64,000 nt of DNA from Mesorhizobium liriopis (lineage in GTDB: Bacteria > Pseudomonadota > Alphaproteobacteria > Rhizobiales > Rhizobiaceae), in contig NZ_JAMXQS010000007.1 of assembly GCF_024053505.1 (NCBI RefSeq), positions 248,001-312,000 on the forward strand. Direction: 5' to 3'. Shown here one piece after another: positions 1 to 8,282 of this stretch (position 1 is its first letter; each line of letters opens with the position of its first letter). Under the pieces are notes generated by a model. The model was not told the origin of the DNA. It ran no database searches and saw only the letters and a list, made by a program, of their open reading frames with translations. The translations under genes and the position numbers were made by a program.

Positions 1-708
1 GGCTCCTTCGAGCCGACCTCTGAGCCCCGCGCACTCGAAACCAGTGAATTGCCCGGCATCGTGCAGGATTATGTGCGGGCTGCGACCGCTGCCGTGAACG
101 AGGCCGGCTTCGACGGCGTCGAGGTGCATGGCGCGAACGGCTACCTGCTCGACCAGTTCCTGCGCGCGAACACCAATCACCGCACCGATCAGTATGGCGG
201 CTCGATCGAAAATCGTGCGCGCTTGCTGCTCGAAGTGGTGGATGCGGTGGTTGGGGCCATCGGTGCCGGGCGCGTGGGCATTCGCCTGTCGCCCGTCACG
301 CCGGCCAACGATGCGTCCGATCCCGATCCGCAGCCGCTGTTCGATTATGTGGTGGGCGAACTCGCTTCGCGCGGGCTGGCCTATATCCACCTCATCGAGG
401 GTGCGACGGGCGGCGCACGGGATTTCAGCCAGGGCGACAAGCCGTTCGACTGGGCGGCCTTCAAGGCGAGCTACCGCGACAAAGGCGGAAAGGGCGCGTG
501 GATCGTCAACAACGGTTATGACAAGGCGCTGGCCGAAGAGGCGATCGCGAGCGGCCGCGCCGATCTCGTCGCCTTCGGCTCGTTGTTCATTTCGAACCCG
601 GACCTCGTGAAGCGCCTGCGCGAGGATGCGCCGCTGAACGCGCTGGACAAGGCGACGCTCTATGGTGGCGGGGCCAAGGGCTACACCGACTATCCGGCGC
701 TGGCCTGA
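1..708 (+). CDS. Alkene reductase of the Old Yellow Enzyme family (5' end outside window)
   Basis: This is the C-terminal part of an FMN-dependent ene-reductase (NemA/OYE type), which reduces activated C=C bonds with NAD(P)H. The reading frame is open from base 1, so the start lies upstream. The visible part carries the OYE signature: VHGANGYLLDQFL with the His/Asn substrate-binding pair, then NTNHRTDQYGGS and ENRARLL. Near the end, VAFGSLFISNPDLVKRL is the FMN-phosphate-binding strand. About 235 residues are present of a usual 360 or so. A hairpin terminator follows 16 bases after the stop. The family is secure; the natural substrate cannot be told from sequence. Confidence 0.93.
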   Translation, partial: GSFEPTSEPRALETSELPGIVQDYVRAATAAVNEAGFDGVEVHGANGYLLDQFLRANTNHRTDQYGGSIENRARLLLEVVDAVVGAIGAGRVGIRLSPVTPANDASDPDPQPLFDYVVGELASRGLAYIHLIEGATGGARDFSQGDKPFDWAAFKASYRDKGGKGAWIVNNGYDKALAEEAIASGRADLVAFGSLFISNPDLVKRLREDAPLNALDKATLYGGGAKGYTDYPALA

Positions 709-723
709 GTTGAGCAACAGAAT

Positions 724-752
724 GAAAGGGCGGGAGATGACCCCGCCCTTTT
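724..752 (+). terminator. Rho-independent terminator after the ene-reductase gene
   Basis: GGGCGGG at 728-734 pairs with CCCGCCC at 742-748 around a 7-base loop. AAA and TTT extend the stem, and TTTT follows. It separates the ene-reductase from the inositol-phosphate synthase gene. Confidence 0.75.
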
Positions 753-886
753 CATTTGGCGCCCTTCCTCCTTGGGCAAAAGCCGAATGGCGCTTTTCCT
801 CGGGCAATCAGTCGGCTAGGGAGTCTGCCGGTTCGGCTTCCGCCACTCGCTTGTGCGGAAATGACTGATTTGGAGACGTTGCGTTC

Positions 887-1981
887 ATGGCATCACGCGC
901 CAAGGTTCGAGTGGGTATCGTCGGTGTGGGCAACTGCGCCTCATCGCTGGTTCAGGGCATCGCCTATTATCGCGATGCGAAAGGCAACGAGCCGATCCCC
1001 GGCCTGATGAACCTCGATCTCGGCGGCTATCATGTCGGCGATATCGAGATTTCCTGCGCCTTCGACGTGGCGAAGAGCAAGGTCGGGCGCGACGTGGCCG
1101 AGGCCATTCATGCAGCCCCCAACAACACCATCAAGTTCGCGGAGGTCTCGTCCTCTGGCGTGAAGGTCGAGCGCGGACCGACGCTGGACGGCATCGGCAA
1201 ATATCTGGAAGACGAGGTCGAGGAATCTGAGCTCGAGCCGGCCGATGTCGCGCGCATCCTGCGCGAGACCGAGACCGACGTGCTCGTCTCCTACCTCCCG
1301 GTAGGCTCGCAGGCCGCGACCGAATGGTATGTCGCCCAAGCGCTCGAAGCGGGCGTGGGCTTCGTCAACTGCATCCCCGTCTTCATCGCATCCGACCCCG
1401 AATGGCGCCAGCGCTTCGAGGAAAAGAACCTGCCCATCGTCGGCGACGACATCAAGAGCCAGGTGGGTGCAACCATCGTGCATCGCATGCTCGCCAACCT
1501 GTTCCGCGAGCGCGGCGTGCAGGTGGACCGGACCTATCAGCTGAATTTCGGCGGCAATACCGACTTCCTCAACATGCTGGAGCGCGAGCGGCTGGAATCG
1601 AAGAAGATTTCCAAGACCCGCGCCGTCACCTCGCAGCTCGACGTGCCGCTCGAGCCCGAAAACGTCCATGTCGGTCCGAGCGACCACGTGCCGTGGCTGA
1701 CCGACCGCAAATGGGCTTATATCCGCCTCGAAGGCACGACCTTCGGCGGCGTACCGCTCAATGCCGAACTCAAGCTCGAAGTGTGGGACAGCCCGAACTC
1801 GGCAGGCGTGGTGATCGACGCCGTGCGCTGCGCCAAGATCGCGCTCGACCGCGGCATCGGCGGCGCACTGACGGGCCCATCGAGCTACTTCATGAAATCA
1901 CCGCCCAAGCAATTCACCGATGATGAAGCGCGCCAGCGCACGGTGGAGTTCATCCAGAACGCACCGGCCCGGCCGAACTGA
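887..1981 (+). CDS. ino1: Inositol-3-phosphate synthase (myo-inositol-1-phosphate synthase)
   Basis: Converts glucose 6-phosphate to 1L-myo-inositol 1-phosphate with catalytic NAD, the first step towards inositol lipids or free inositol. The 364-residue protein belongs to the short prokaryotic class (about 360 residues, against about 510 in eukaryotes). Seen: an N-terminal Rossmann motif [16 protein letters not shown], the catalytic-domain segment [15 protein letters not shown], and [15 protein letters not shown] at 887 is the natural start, because conserved sequence begins within ten residues. A CDP-alcohol phosphatidyltransferase gene begins 34 bases downstream on the same strand, so the product is probably used for a phospholipid. 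MIPS is not universal in Hyphomicrobiales. Confidence 0.93.
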   Translation: MASRAKVRVGIVGVGNCASSLVQGIAYYRDAKGNEPIPGLMNLDLGGYHVGDIEISCAFDVAKSKVGRDVAEAIHAAPNNTIKFAEVSSSGVKVERGPTLDGIGKYLEDEVEESELEPADVARILRETETDVLVSYLPVGSQAATEWYVAQALEAGVGFVNCIPVFIASDPEWRQRFEEKNLPIVGDDIKSQVGATIVHRMLANLFRERGVQVDRTYQLNFGGNTDFLNMLERERLESKKISKTRAVTSQLDVPLEPENVHVGPSDHVPWLTDRKWAYIRLEGTTFGGVPLNAELKLEVWDSPNSAGVVIDAVRCAKIALDRGIGGALTGPSSYFMKSPPKQFTDDEARQRTVEFIQNAPARPN

Positions 1982-2015
1982 CCACCTTTTTGGTTGAGGG
2001 CAAAGGGTTGAACGC

Positions 2016-2789
2016 GTGACCGAGACGATCGAGGATTGGCTTCAGACGGATGCCGCGAGCGCGCGCTTCTTTCTGGGCTTCTTTCTGTTCCTGATCCTCG
2101 GTTTCGCCTCGGCGGTCTTCGCGAAAAAGCGCGAGCGGCCGGCCAAGGTGCAGGCAGCTGCAGTTCCCTCGCAACCGCGCCGCGGGCTGCATCACGTGGC
2201 GGGCGACTGGCTTCGCGCGTGCACGCGCTGGGTGGCGCGCCAGAACATCACACCCAACCAGATCACTCTCATCGGCCTCGTGCTGGTGGCCGTCAACTGC
2301 GTGGCCTATGTCTGGCATCGCGACCCGATGCTGTTCGGCGCGAGCCTGATCGCGGCCTATCTCTTCGACATGCTCGACGGCGTGGTTGCGCGCACTCAAG
2401 GCTCGGCCTCGAAATTCGGCGGCTATCTCGACGCGGTGGTGGACCGCTATCAGGAGGTCGTGACCTTCCTCGTGGTCGGGCTCGTGACCGAACTCTGGCT
2501 GCCGTCCTTTCTCGTCATCACCGGCTCGATGATGGTGAGCTACAACAAGGCGCGCGCCGCCATCGAAGTGCCGGTGGACAACAAAGGCTGGCCTGATTTG
2601 ATGGGCAAAGGCGCGCGACAGTTTTTTCTCTGCGCCTCGCTGATCCTGACGCCGAGCCTGCCCTGGCTTCTGCCCTTCACGCTGTGGTCGATGGTGTTCC
2701 TCACCTATTTCACCGCGCTCCAGCGGATTTTCCGCGCCTACTTCCTGATCCGCGAGGAAGAAGCGAAGGGGCCTCTGGCCCAAGGCTGA
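2016..2789 (+). CDS. CDP-alcohol phosphatidyltransferase, probably a phosphatidylinositol (phosphate) synthase
   Basis: Membrane enzyme that transfers a phosphatidyl group from CDP-diacylglycerol to an alcohol. The full family motif is visible at about residues 118-143: D118-x2-D121-G-x2-A-R-x8-G135-x3-D139-x3-D143, which binds the metal and CDP. Hydrophobic segments occur near residues 18-35, 83-100, 105-120, 148-168 and the C-terminus. The start is GTG at 2016. The gene follows inositol-3-phosphate synthase by 34 bases in what looks like an operon. I therefore infer inositol phosphate (or inositol) as the acceptor. Phosphatidylglycerophosphate synthase or another alcohol acceptor remains possible, since the motif does not set the acceptor. 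Confidence 0.82.
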   Translation: MTETIEDWLQTDAASARFFLGFFLFLILGFASAVFAKKRERPAKVQAAAVPSQPRRGLHHVAGDWLRACTRWVARQNITPNQITLIGLVLVAVNCVAYVWHRDPMLFGASLIAAYLFDMLDGVVARTQGSASKFGGYLDAVVDRYQEVVTFLVVGLVTELWLPSFLVITGSMMVSYNKARAAIEVPVDNKGWPDLMGKGARQFFLCASLILTPSLPWLLPFTLWSMVFLTYFTALQRIFRAYFLIREEEAKGPLAQG

Positions 2790-2850
2790 ACGCTTGTCGC
2801 GCGCACGGTTTTGGTGAACCCTAAGGCTCTTCGATTTTCGGGAGCCGCGC

Positions 2851-3858
2851 TTGTCCAGCCAGAGCAATCCGCATTGGGTCTATACCCAGACCGTGAAGAT
2901 GTTTGCGGCCCCCGCTTCACCGCCCTTCGAGGACGAGAGCGAGCTTGAAGCGAACTGGGGCCGGGTCTGGGGCATCGACAACGATGTGGGCCGCATCCGC
3001 TCGATCCTCGTTCACCGTCCCGGGCCGGAAATGGCCGTGATCGATCCCAACAAGCGCATTGCCGAGATCGGCTCCTTTGGTGACCCCGAACAGGGCTGGT
3101 ACTTCCAGAGCGACACGCCCCCCGACGTGCCCGCCATGCAGAGCCAGCATGACGGGCTGACGCAGGCGCTCGAAGCGGAAGGGATCGAGGTCTTCCATGT
3201 GGAGGGCGTCGAGAAGGGACGGCTCAAATCGTGCTACACGCGCGACCCGCTGATCATGGTCAAGGGCGGGGCCATCGTCTGCCGCATGGGCGCGCGCATC
3301 CGGCGCGGCGAAGAGTTGCCGATCACGCGCACGCTCGCCAGGCTCGGCATTCCTATCCTGCGCACGATCTCGGGCACCGGCGTGATGGAGGGCGGCTCGT
3401 TCGCCTGGATCAACGAGAAGACGGCGGCGATCGGTGTGGGCGTACGCGTCAACCGCGAGGGCGCCGAGCAGGTGGGCGAGGTCTTGAAGCGCCAGGGTGT
3501 GGAACTTCTGATCGTGGAACTCACGGGCTACGACATCCACATCGACGTGTCGTTTCTGATGATCGACAAGGATCTGGCGCTCGTGAACCCGTTCGGCCTG
3601 CCCTTCTCCTTCATGGAAGACCTGAAAGCACGGGGCGTGCAGCTGGTGGAGATCGATCCGGCTGACGATCCCTGGATCAACAACTCGCTGGCGATTGCAC
3701 CCGGCAGGCTCCTGATGCCCGAAGGCGCGTCCAACCGCACGCTCGACCGCCTCGCAAGCCATGGCGTGACGTGGACCACGCTGCCTTACGCCGCCATGCA
3801 GAAGAACGGCGGCGGCATCCACTGCTCGACCACACCACTCAGGCGGGATCCGGTTTGA
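2851..3858 (+). CDS. Arginine deiminase / dimethylarginine dimethylaminohydrolase-fold hydrolase (amidinotransferase superfamily)
   Basis: A 335-residue member of the guanidine-modifying superfamily. The catalytic residues can all be placed: Asp132 in YTRDP, Glu180 in MEGGSF, His230 with Asp232 in DIHIDVSF, and nucleophile Cys325 in GGGIHCSTTPL. These proteins act on free arginine, methylated arginines or related guanidino compounds through a Cys-amidino intermediate. The start is TTG at 2851, supported by GGAG ten bases upstream; no better ATG precedes the conserved region. It lies 61 bases after the phosphatidyltransferase gene on the same strand. The substrate (arginine, dimethylarginine, or transfer to an amine) is not decided by sequence. 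Confidence 0.83.
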   Translation: MSSQSNPHWVYTQTVKMFAAPASPPFEDESELEANWGRVWGIDNDVGRIRSILVHRPGPEMAVIDPNKRIAEIGSFGDPEQGWYFQSDTPPDVPAMQSQHDGLTQALEAEGIEVFHVEGVEKGRLKSCYTRDPLIMVKGGAIVCRMGARIRRGEELPITRTLARLGIPILRTISGTGVMEGGSFAWINEKTAAIGVGVRVNREGAEQVGEVLKRQGVELLIVELTGYDIHIDVSFLMIDKDLALVNPFGLPFSFMEDLKARGVQLVEIDPADDPWINNSLAIAPGRLLMPEGASNRTLDRLASHGVTWTTLPYAAMQKNGGGIHCSTTPLRRDPV

Positions 3859-3906
3859 CGGAAAGCGGCGCGAGTCCTAGCCTCCCTTGAAAGAGGGGAG
3901 CAATCG

Positions 3907-4584
3907 ATGATCACCGTCACCGCCTTCAAATGGGTGCCGCCCTTCGCGTCGGGCCAAGTTCGCGACCATCGCGTGCGGTGGGTGCTGAACGAAGTCGGCT
4001 GGCCGTATGAAATGCGGCTGATCGATGCGAAGACGCAGAAGGACCCCGCCTATCGCGCCGTGCAGCCCTTCGGGCAGGTGCCGGCCATGGAGGAAGAGGG
4101 GCGGCCACCCTTGTTCGAAACCGGCGCGATCCTGCTCGATGTGGCCGAGCGCTCGGGAAAACTTCTGCCGCAGGATGATGCCGAGAAGGCGCAAACCAGG
4201 GCCTGGCTCATCGCCGCGCTGAACTCGATCGAGCCCTTCCTTGCGAATGTCGCCGAGGTCGATTTCTTCATGAAGGACGAGGACGTCAAGGCCAAGCGGC
4301 GGCCTGATGTGGAGAAGATGGCGAGGCAGCGGCTCGGCGAGCTTTCGGCTGCGCTCGGAGATCGGGACTATCTGGTGGGCGACCAGTTCACCGTCGCCGA
4401 CATGATGGTCGCCTCGGTGCTCAAGGTCGTCGGCCACACCGACATGCTCGACGAATGGCCGAACCTCGTCGCTTACCGCGACCGCATCTTCGCCCGCCCG
4501 GCCTATCAGAAGGCCGTGGCCGACCAGCGCGCCGACCACGCCCGGCATTCACCGGCCGACATGAAGTACGGCGCGAGCGCGTGA
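3907..4584 (+). CDS. Glutathione S-transferase family protein
   Basis: A 225-residue cytosolic protein with an N-terminal thioredoxin-like GST half and an all-helical C-terminal half. FGQVPAMEEEGRPPLFETGAILLDVAERSG is the expected cis-proline loop (QVPAM) and glutathione gamma-Glu site (ET). DYLVGDQFTVADMMVASVL is the conserved N-capping box (FTVADMM) of the C-terminal domain. The ATG has AGGGGAG about 9 bases upstream. The N-terminal stretch WVPPFASGQVRDHRVRWVLNE gives no clear Tyr, Ser or Cys catalytic residue, so the class is uncertain. It stands alone between the amidinohydrolase gene and the tRNA. Confidence 0.87.
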   Translation: MITVTAFKWVPPFASGQVRDHRVRWVLNEVGWPYEMRLIDAKTQKDPAYRAVQPFGQVPAMEEEGRPPLFETGAILLDVAERSGKLLPQDDAEKAQTRAWLIAALNSIEPFLANVAEVDFFMKDEDVKAKRRPDVEKMARQRLGELSAALGDRDYLVGDQFTVADMMVASVLKVVGHTDMLDEWPNLVAYRDRIFARPAYQKAVADQRADHARHSPADMKYGASA

Positions 4585-4729
4585 ACCTGCTGGCATATCA
4601 ATGCTGATTGCAACCAAGTCGATGAAGTAAAGGCCTAGTCGGAAACAATGGTCCGATCAGCCTGTCGCGATTGAGACACGCGCTCAACCGTTTCCGTTTA
4701 GGCTCGCATTTCTTGACTCAAGGAAACAC
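4585..4729. other. Intergenic gap between the GST gene and tRNA-Ala
   Basis: 145 bases between the GST stop and the tRNA 3' end. I see no convincing ORF or classical terminator. Together with the tRNA and its promoter it makes the 382-base gene-poor stretch before yggT. Confidence 0.5.
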
Positions 4730-4805
<76 letters not shown>

Positions 4806-4821
4806 GTCCCAGTGCGGCTGC

Positions 4822-4850
4822 TTCTAGTGGGCCCGAGGGCGGGGTGTCAA
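4822..4850 (-). promoter_or_regulatory. Sigma-70 type promoter of tRNA-Ala
   Basis: On the minus strand TTGACA (4850-4845) is followed after 17 bases by CTAGAA (4827-4822). The tRNA 5' end lies 17 bases further on, a normal short leader. Confidence 0.65.
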
Positions 4851-4966
4851 GGCGAGTGATGGCGGGCGCGGGGCGGAATTTACCGTGAGTGGAGGGAGGG
4901 TCCGGAGGCCATCTTGTGCGGGGGGCCGCGCGTGGCTACATCAGGCGCGTTCCACTGGAGTTCGCC

Positions 4967-5260
4967 ATGCTGGCCCTGATCCAAACCGTTCTTCTGGCGC
5001 TCGACATCTATTGGTGGATCATCATCCTCTCTGCCGTGTTCTCGTGGCTCTACGCGTTCAATGTGGTGAACTCGCGCAACGAGGTCGTCGGCATGATCGG
5101 CAACTTTTTGTTTCGCGCGACGGAACCCGCATTGCGTCCCATCCGCCGGGTGCTGCCCGATCTCGGCGGGCTCGATATCTCGCCGATCATCCTGTTGCTG
5201 CTGCTGTTTTTCGTGCGTCAGCTGATCGTGACGACGATCGCGCCGGCGCTGCTGGCGTGA
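4967..5260 (+). CDS. YggT family integral membrane protein
   Basis: A 97-residue protein with two long hydrophobic segments: [20 protein letters not shown] near the N-terminus and [18 protein letters not shown] near the C-terminus. Between them is the family signature of a short amphipathic loop with [18 protein letters not shown]. The frame is open further upstream. I chose ATG 4967 because YggT homologues begin with this hydrophobic run and TGGAG sits 6 bases before it. YggT proteins of bacteria and plastids have been linked to membrane protein assembly and osmotic stress, but the biochemical role is unsettled. A shared bidirectional terminator separates it from convergent ppa. Confidence 0.9.
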   Translation: MLALIQTVLLALDIYWWIIILSAVFSWLYAFNVVNSRNEVVGMIGNFLFRATEPALRPIRRVLPDLGGLDISPIILLLLLFFVRQLIVTTIAPALLA

Positions 5261-5284
5261 GGCCAGCTTTTCGAGGCTGAAACG

Positions 5285-5313
5285 AAAAAGGGCGGCTCGG
5301 GGCCGCCCTTTTT
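5285..5313. terminator. Bidirectional terminator between yggT and ppa
   Basis: AAAAAGGGCGGC and GCCGCCCTTTTT form an inverted repeat with a short loop. It has A and T runs on both sides, so it can end transcription from both convergent genes. Confidence 0.85.
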
Positions 5314-5332
5314 GCATCAAGAGTGCAAGGCG

Positions 5333-5872
5333 TTATGCACCGGGCGTGTTCTTGGCGCGCTCGATGGCTTCCACGATCATCTTGCGGGCATAGGCCGCAT
5401 CGTGCCAGCCGCCGATCTTGACCCATTTGCCGGGCTCGAGATCCTTGTAGTGCTCGAAGAAGTGCTCGATCTGCTTGAGCGTGATTTCGGGCAGGTCGGT
5501 GTGGTTGAAAGTCTTCTCGTAGCGGCGGGTGAGCTTGGGTGTCGGCACCGCGATCACCTTCTCGTCCTGGCCGGCATTGTCTTCCATGATCAACACGCCG
5601 ATCGGGCGCACATTGATGACGCAGCCCGGCACCAGCTCGCGCGTGTTGCAGACGAGCACATCGATCGGGTCGCCGTCGCCCGAGAGCGTATGGGGCACGA
5701 AGCCGTAATTGCCTGGATAGGTCATGGGCGTATAAAGGAAGCGATCGACCACGAGAACGCCGGCTTCCTTGTCCATCTCGTACTTGATCGGCTGGCCGCC
5801 GACGGGAACCTCGATGATGACGTTGACGTCTTCCGGCGGGTTGTTGCCGATGCTGATGGCGTCGATGCGCAT
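5333..5872 (-). CDS. ppa: Inorganic pyrophosphatase
   Basis: Cytosolic family I pyrophosphatase that hydrolyses PPi to two phosphates and drives biosynthetic reactions. At 179 residues it has the usual bacterial length. Seen: [18 protein letters not shown] near the N-terminus (substrate Lys and Glu), [24 protein letters not shown] (metal-binding aspartates in DGDPIDVLV), and a further acidic site at [15 protein letters not shown]. The ATG at 5872 begins a standard N-terminus. A palindromic repeat lies about 50 bases upstream and a terminator follows the gene. Confidence 0.97.
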   Translation of the reverse strand: MRIDAISIGNNPPEDVNVIIEVPVGGQPIKYEMDKEAGVLVVDRFLYTPMTYPGNYGFVPHTLSGDGDPIDVLVCNTRELVPGCVINVRPIGVLIMEDNAGQDEKVIAVPTPKLTRRYEKTFNHTDLPEITLKQIEHFFEHYKDLEPGKWVKIGGWHDAAYARKMIVEAIERAKNTPGA

Positions 5873-5918
5873 GGATTGGGGGTCTCCAACCGAAGCAGTT
5901 TCACCGAAGCCGCTTCGT

Positions 5919-5981
5919 CTCTTCGTTTAGCCGCAATTCCGGATGCAAAACCGTTTCGCGCTTTTGCCGGAATTCCTTGTG
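5919..5981. repeat. Rhizobium-type palindromic repeat element (RPE/RIME-like)
   Basis: The plus strand reads GTTTAGCCGCAATTCCGGA followed by TGCAAAACCG, then CGCTTTTGCCGGAATTCC. The two arms (CAATTCCGG..CAAAA and CTTTTG.CCGGAATT) form an imperfect inverted repeat. This resembles, from memory, the short mosaic palindromes scattered between genes in rhizobia and relatives. I saw no second full copy in this window. It lies upstream of ppa and downstream of the acetyltransferase start side, outside any gene. Confidence 0.6.
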
Positions 5982-6056
5982 CGTTCCGCATAGCGGGCGC
6001 GGGCGAAGAGAGCAACCGGAGCGTAGAAGCGAGGTTAGGGCGCCCTTAAAGTGCGC

Positions 6057-6563
6057 TCAGGGCCAGACGAAAGCGAGCTTGCGCAAGGCACGGCCATCGA
6101 ACACCTCGACGCCTTCCGCCACATCGCGCCCGCCGCGCCCCCGGTAGAAGTCGAGCGCGTTGAGGTTTTCCTCGAGCGCCCAGACGACCAGACCCTTGAG
6201 GCCGTTGGCCTGGAGCCGCTCGCGGGCAGCAGTGAACAGCCGGCTGCCCAAGCCCACGCCCTGGCATTCGGGGGAAAGGTAGAGCTCATAGATTTCGCCC
6301 GCCTGGGGCAGCTCGCGAGCGCGGTTGCGGCCCAACGTGGCATAGCCGACCACATCGCCTTCCATTTCGACCACGAGCACGGACGCCGCGCGGCCGAGCG
6401 CGCCGGTCCACCAGCGCGCACCGCGCCGGCCGATCATAGTGTTCAGCGCGCGATAGGGGATGATGCCGGAATAGGCGTTGCGCCACGCGGCCTCATGGAC
6501 GGCCGCGATCGAGCCGGCATCCGCTGGTTCCGCCTTGCGGATATCGATGGTCAGCGTGCTCAT
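6057..6563 (-). CDS. GNAT family N-acetyltransferase
   Basis: A 168-residue acetyl-CoA-dependent acetyltransferase. The central motif A is visible: IYELYLSPECQGVGLGSRLF, where the QGVGLG turn binds the CoA pyrophosphate. It is followed by LKGLVVWALEENLNALDFYRGRGG, the usual motif B. The N-terminus (MSTLTIDIRKAEPADAGSIAAVHEAAW) is typical of the RimI-like branch. The acceptor substrate cannot be inferred. It is monocistronic, with a 200-base gap before the TPM operon end. Confidence 0.9.
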   Translation of the reverse strand: MSTLTIDIRKAEPADAGSIAAVHEAAWRNAYSGIIPYRALNTMIGRRGARWWTGALGRAASVLVVEMEGDVVGYATLGRNRARELPQAGEIYELYLSPECQGVGLGSRLFTAARERLQANGLKGLVVWALEENLNALDFYRGRGGRDVAEGVEVFDGRALRKLAFVWP

Positions 6564-6771
6564 CGGCTCGCGCGCCCAAATCAGTTAACGACCTGTTAAC
6601 CATAAAGGGCGCGCGGACTCGGCGGCAACGAGTCCAAAAAGTGAACCTGCTTGACGGCAAGCGGAATTCGAGTCCGCAGGTTGAGTCGGGGCATGCCAGT
6701 GGTTTGACGGGGCGTGGTGTGGGTGACGTTTCAACTCGCACTTCGCCTGCAAGCGATCGTCTGAAGCTACC

Positions 6772-7407
6772 TCAAATCTCCACCACGTGATCCGGCAGCT
6801 CGTTCCTGTCACGCTGTGTCGGTGGAAAGTGCTGAGCCAAGTGGCGGCCGACTTCACCCACCGCCTCCACCAGCCCATCGGCCAGCCGATCCTCATGCGC
6901 TTTCTCAAGCAGTGCTTCGATCAGGTCGTTCCATGTGTTGCCGGGCACGCGCGTGTGGATGCCGCTGTCGGCGAGGACTTCGGCGTAGCGCTCGGCGAGC
7001 GAGACGAAGATCAGCACGCCGGTATGGGCCTCCGTGCGGTGCATGTTACGCGCGAGAAACTGGCGGCGGGCATTGTCATGGGCGAGGCGCAGCCGTGTGG
7101 AAGGGAGCGTGAAGCGCAGGCGCAGGCGCGGCACGCAGGCCAGAACGAAAAGCAGGCAAAGTGCGGCAGCGATTTGGGCGAGCGCGAAGAGCGGCAGGTC
7201 CAGCACTATCCATTGCCCAGACAGGAAGAGCGAGACAACAAAGCCGGCGCCGAGCACCACCAGGAGTGCGGTGGTGGCCGCGGGGAAGAAATAGTCGCCG
7301 CTGGCTCGCGCGACCACGCAGACGATCTCGCCACTGGTGGCGGTTTCGGCCTGCCGGATGCTCTCAGCGATGCGCCGGTGTTCGGCGTCGGACAAGGCGC
7401 GTGCCAT
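6772..7407 (-). CDS. TPM domain membrane protein (second of the lemA/TPM operon)
   Basis: A 211-residue protein with an N-terminal region (ALSDAEHRRIAESIRQAE..SGEIVCVVARAS) of the TPM_phosphatase domain type. Two hydrophobic segments follow (ATTALLVVLGAGFVVSLFL and ALAQIAAALCLLFVLACV), then the rest of the domain with FVSLAERYAEVLADSGIHTRV. A longer frame opens at 7488, but ATG 7407 overlaps the stop of the preceding gene as TGATG, which indicates coupled translation. The prediction is an inner membrane protein. TPM domains were named from plant PSII-repair and bacterial proteins; the function here is unknown. It probably works with the preceding TPM protein and LemA. Confidence 0.85.
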   Translation of the reverse strand: MARALSDAEHRRIAESIRQAETATSGEIVCVVARASGDYFFPAATTALLVVLGAGFVVSLFLSGQWIVLDLPLFALAQIAAALCLLFVLACVPRLRLRFTLPSTRLRLAHDNARRQFLARNMHRTEAHTGVLIFVSLAERYAEVLADSGIHTRVPGNTWNDLIEALLEKAHEDRLADGLVEAVGEVGRHLAQHFPPTQRDRNELPDHVVEI

Positions 7408-8273
7408 CACCAGCCCCCGCTCGCGCCGCCGCCGCCGGATGAGCCACCGCCACCGGAGAAACCTCCCCCGCCACCGCCACCCGACCATGAGCCACCGCCC
7501 GAGTTCCAGCCGGAGCCCGAACCCCAGACCGAGCCGGGCGCCGTGGTCCAGATGGTTCTGCGCCCATAGCGGTCGGTGCGGACCACACGCCGGCCGCGTC
7601 TGCCCGAGCCGACGATGCTGCCGATGAAGCCCATGAAAAAGATCGCGAAAAAGACGGTGGCGAACAGGATGAGGCCCGGATCGACACGGGATCGGTTGGC
7701 CTCTTCAGCTTGTGCATTCCGTGCCCGCCGTGCTTCGAGTTCCGCGCCCTGGCCTTCGAGCACGCGAATGATGTCGTCCACCGCTCCTGTGATGCCTCGG
7801 GCAAAATCACCGGCACGGAAGGCCGGGACCATAGTGTCTTCGATGATCAGTTTGGAATGAAGATCGGTCAGCGTGCCTTCGAGCCCGTAGCCCACCTCGA
7901 TGCGCATCTTGCGATCGTCGCGAGCGACGAGCAGCAGGATGCCGTTGTTCTCGCCAGCCTGGCCCAGGCCCCAGGCGCGGAAAAGGCGATTGCTGTAGGG
8001 TTCGATTTCTTCACCAGCGAGGCTCGGGATCGTGGCGACCACGATCTGGTCGGAACTCTTCTGCTCGAAGGCTGCAAGCTTCCGGTCGAGCGCTGAAACG
8101 GTGGCGGCATCGAGCATTCCCGCATCGTCCACCACGCGGCCCGTGAGCTTGGGCAATTCCGCGGCAAAGCCGGGGAGGGCGCATAGCAGGATGAAAAGGA
8201 CGAGCAGCCCTCGTGCATACCCTTTGATGTCATGCATGAAAGGCGCCCGGCTCGGAGACTGCGACGAGGCCAT
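7407..8273 (-). CDS. YgcG family protein: TPM domain, membrane anchor, glycine-rich tail
   Basis: A 288-residue exported protein. A signal segment (GLLVLFILLCALPGFAAE) precedes a TPM domain at about residues 42-165 (RVVDDAGMLDAATVSALDRKL, IVVATIPSLAGEEIEPYSNRLF, RIEVGYGLEG). A transmembrane helix near residue 200 (LILFATVFFAIFFMGFIGSIVG) follows, and the last 60 residues are almost pure Gly/Ser/Trp. Start at 8273; an ATG 12 codons in (8237), just before the signal, is a possible alternative. It lies between lemA and the second TPM gene and is coupled to the latter by TGATG. LemA plus YgcG pairing is common in bacteria, but its role is not established. Confidence 0.9.
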   Translation of the reverse strand: MASSQSPSRAPFMHDIKGYARGLLVLFILLCALPGFAAELPKLTGRVVDDAGMLDAATVSALDRKLAAFEQKSSDQIVVATIPSLAGEEIEPYSNRLFRAWGLGQAGENNGILLLVARDDRKMRIEVGYGLEGTLTDLHSKLIIEDTMVPAFRAGDFARGITGAVDDIIRVLEGQGAELEARRARNAQAEEANRSRVDPGLILFATVFFAIFFMGFIGSIVGSGRRGRRVVRTDRYGRRTIWTTAPGSVWGSGSGWNSGGGSWSGGGGGGGFSGGGGSSGGGGASGGW

Positions 8274-8282
8274 GAACCGGCC

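Noticed and set aside
6575-6700. Two short inverted repeats between the GNAT and the TPM operon end
   Set aside because: The stems of 7 bp with long loops could be a weak terminator for the TPM operon but are not strong enough to list.
6787-7569. A frame with a Pro-rich end (runs of PPPP) opposite the TPM genes
   Set aside because: The proline runs are simply the complement of the glycine codons in the YgcG tail.
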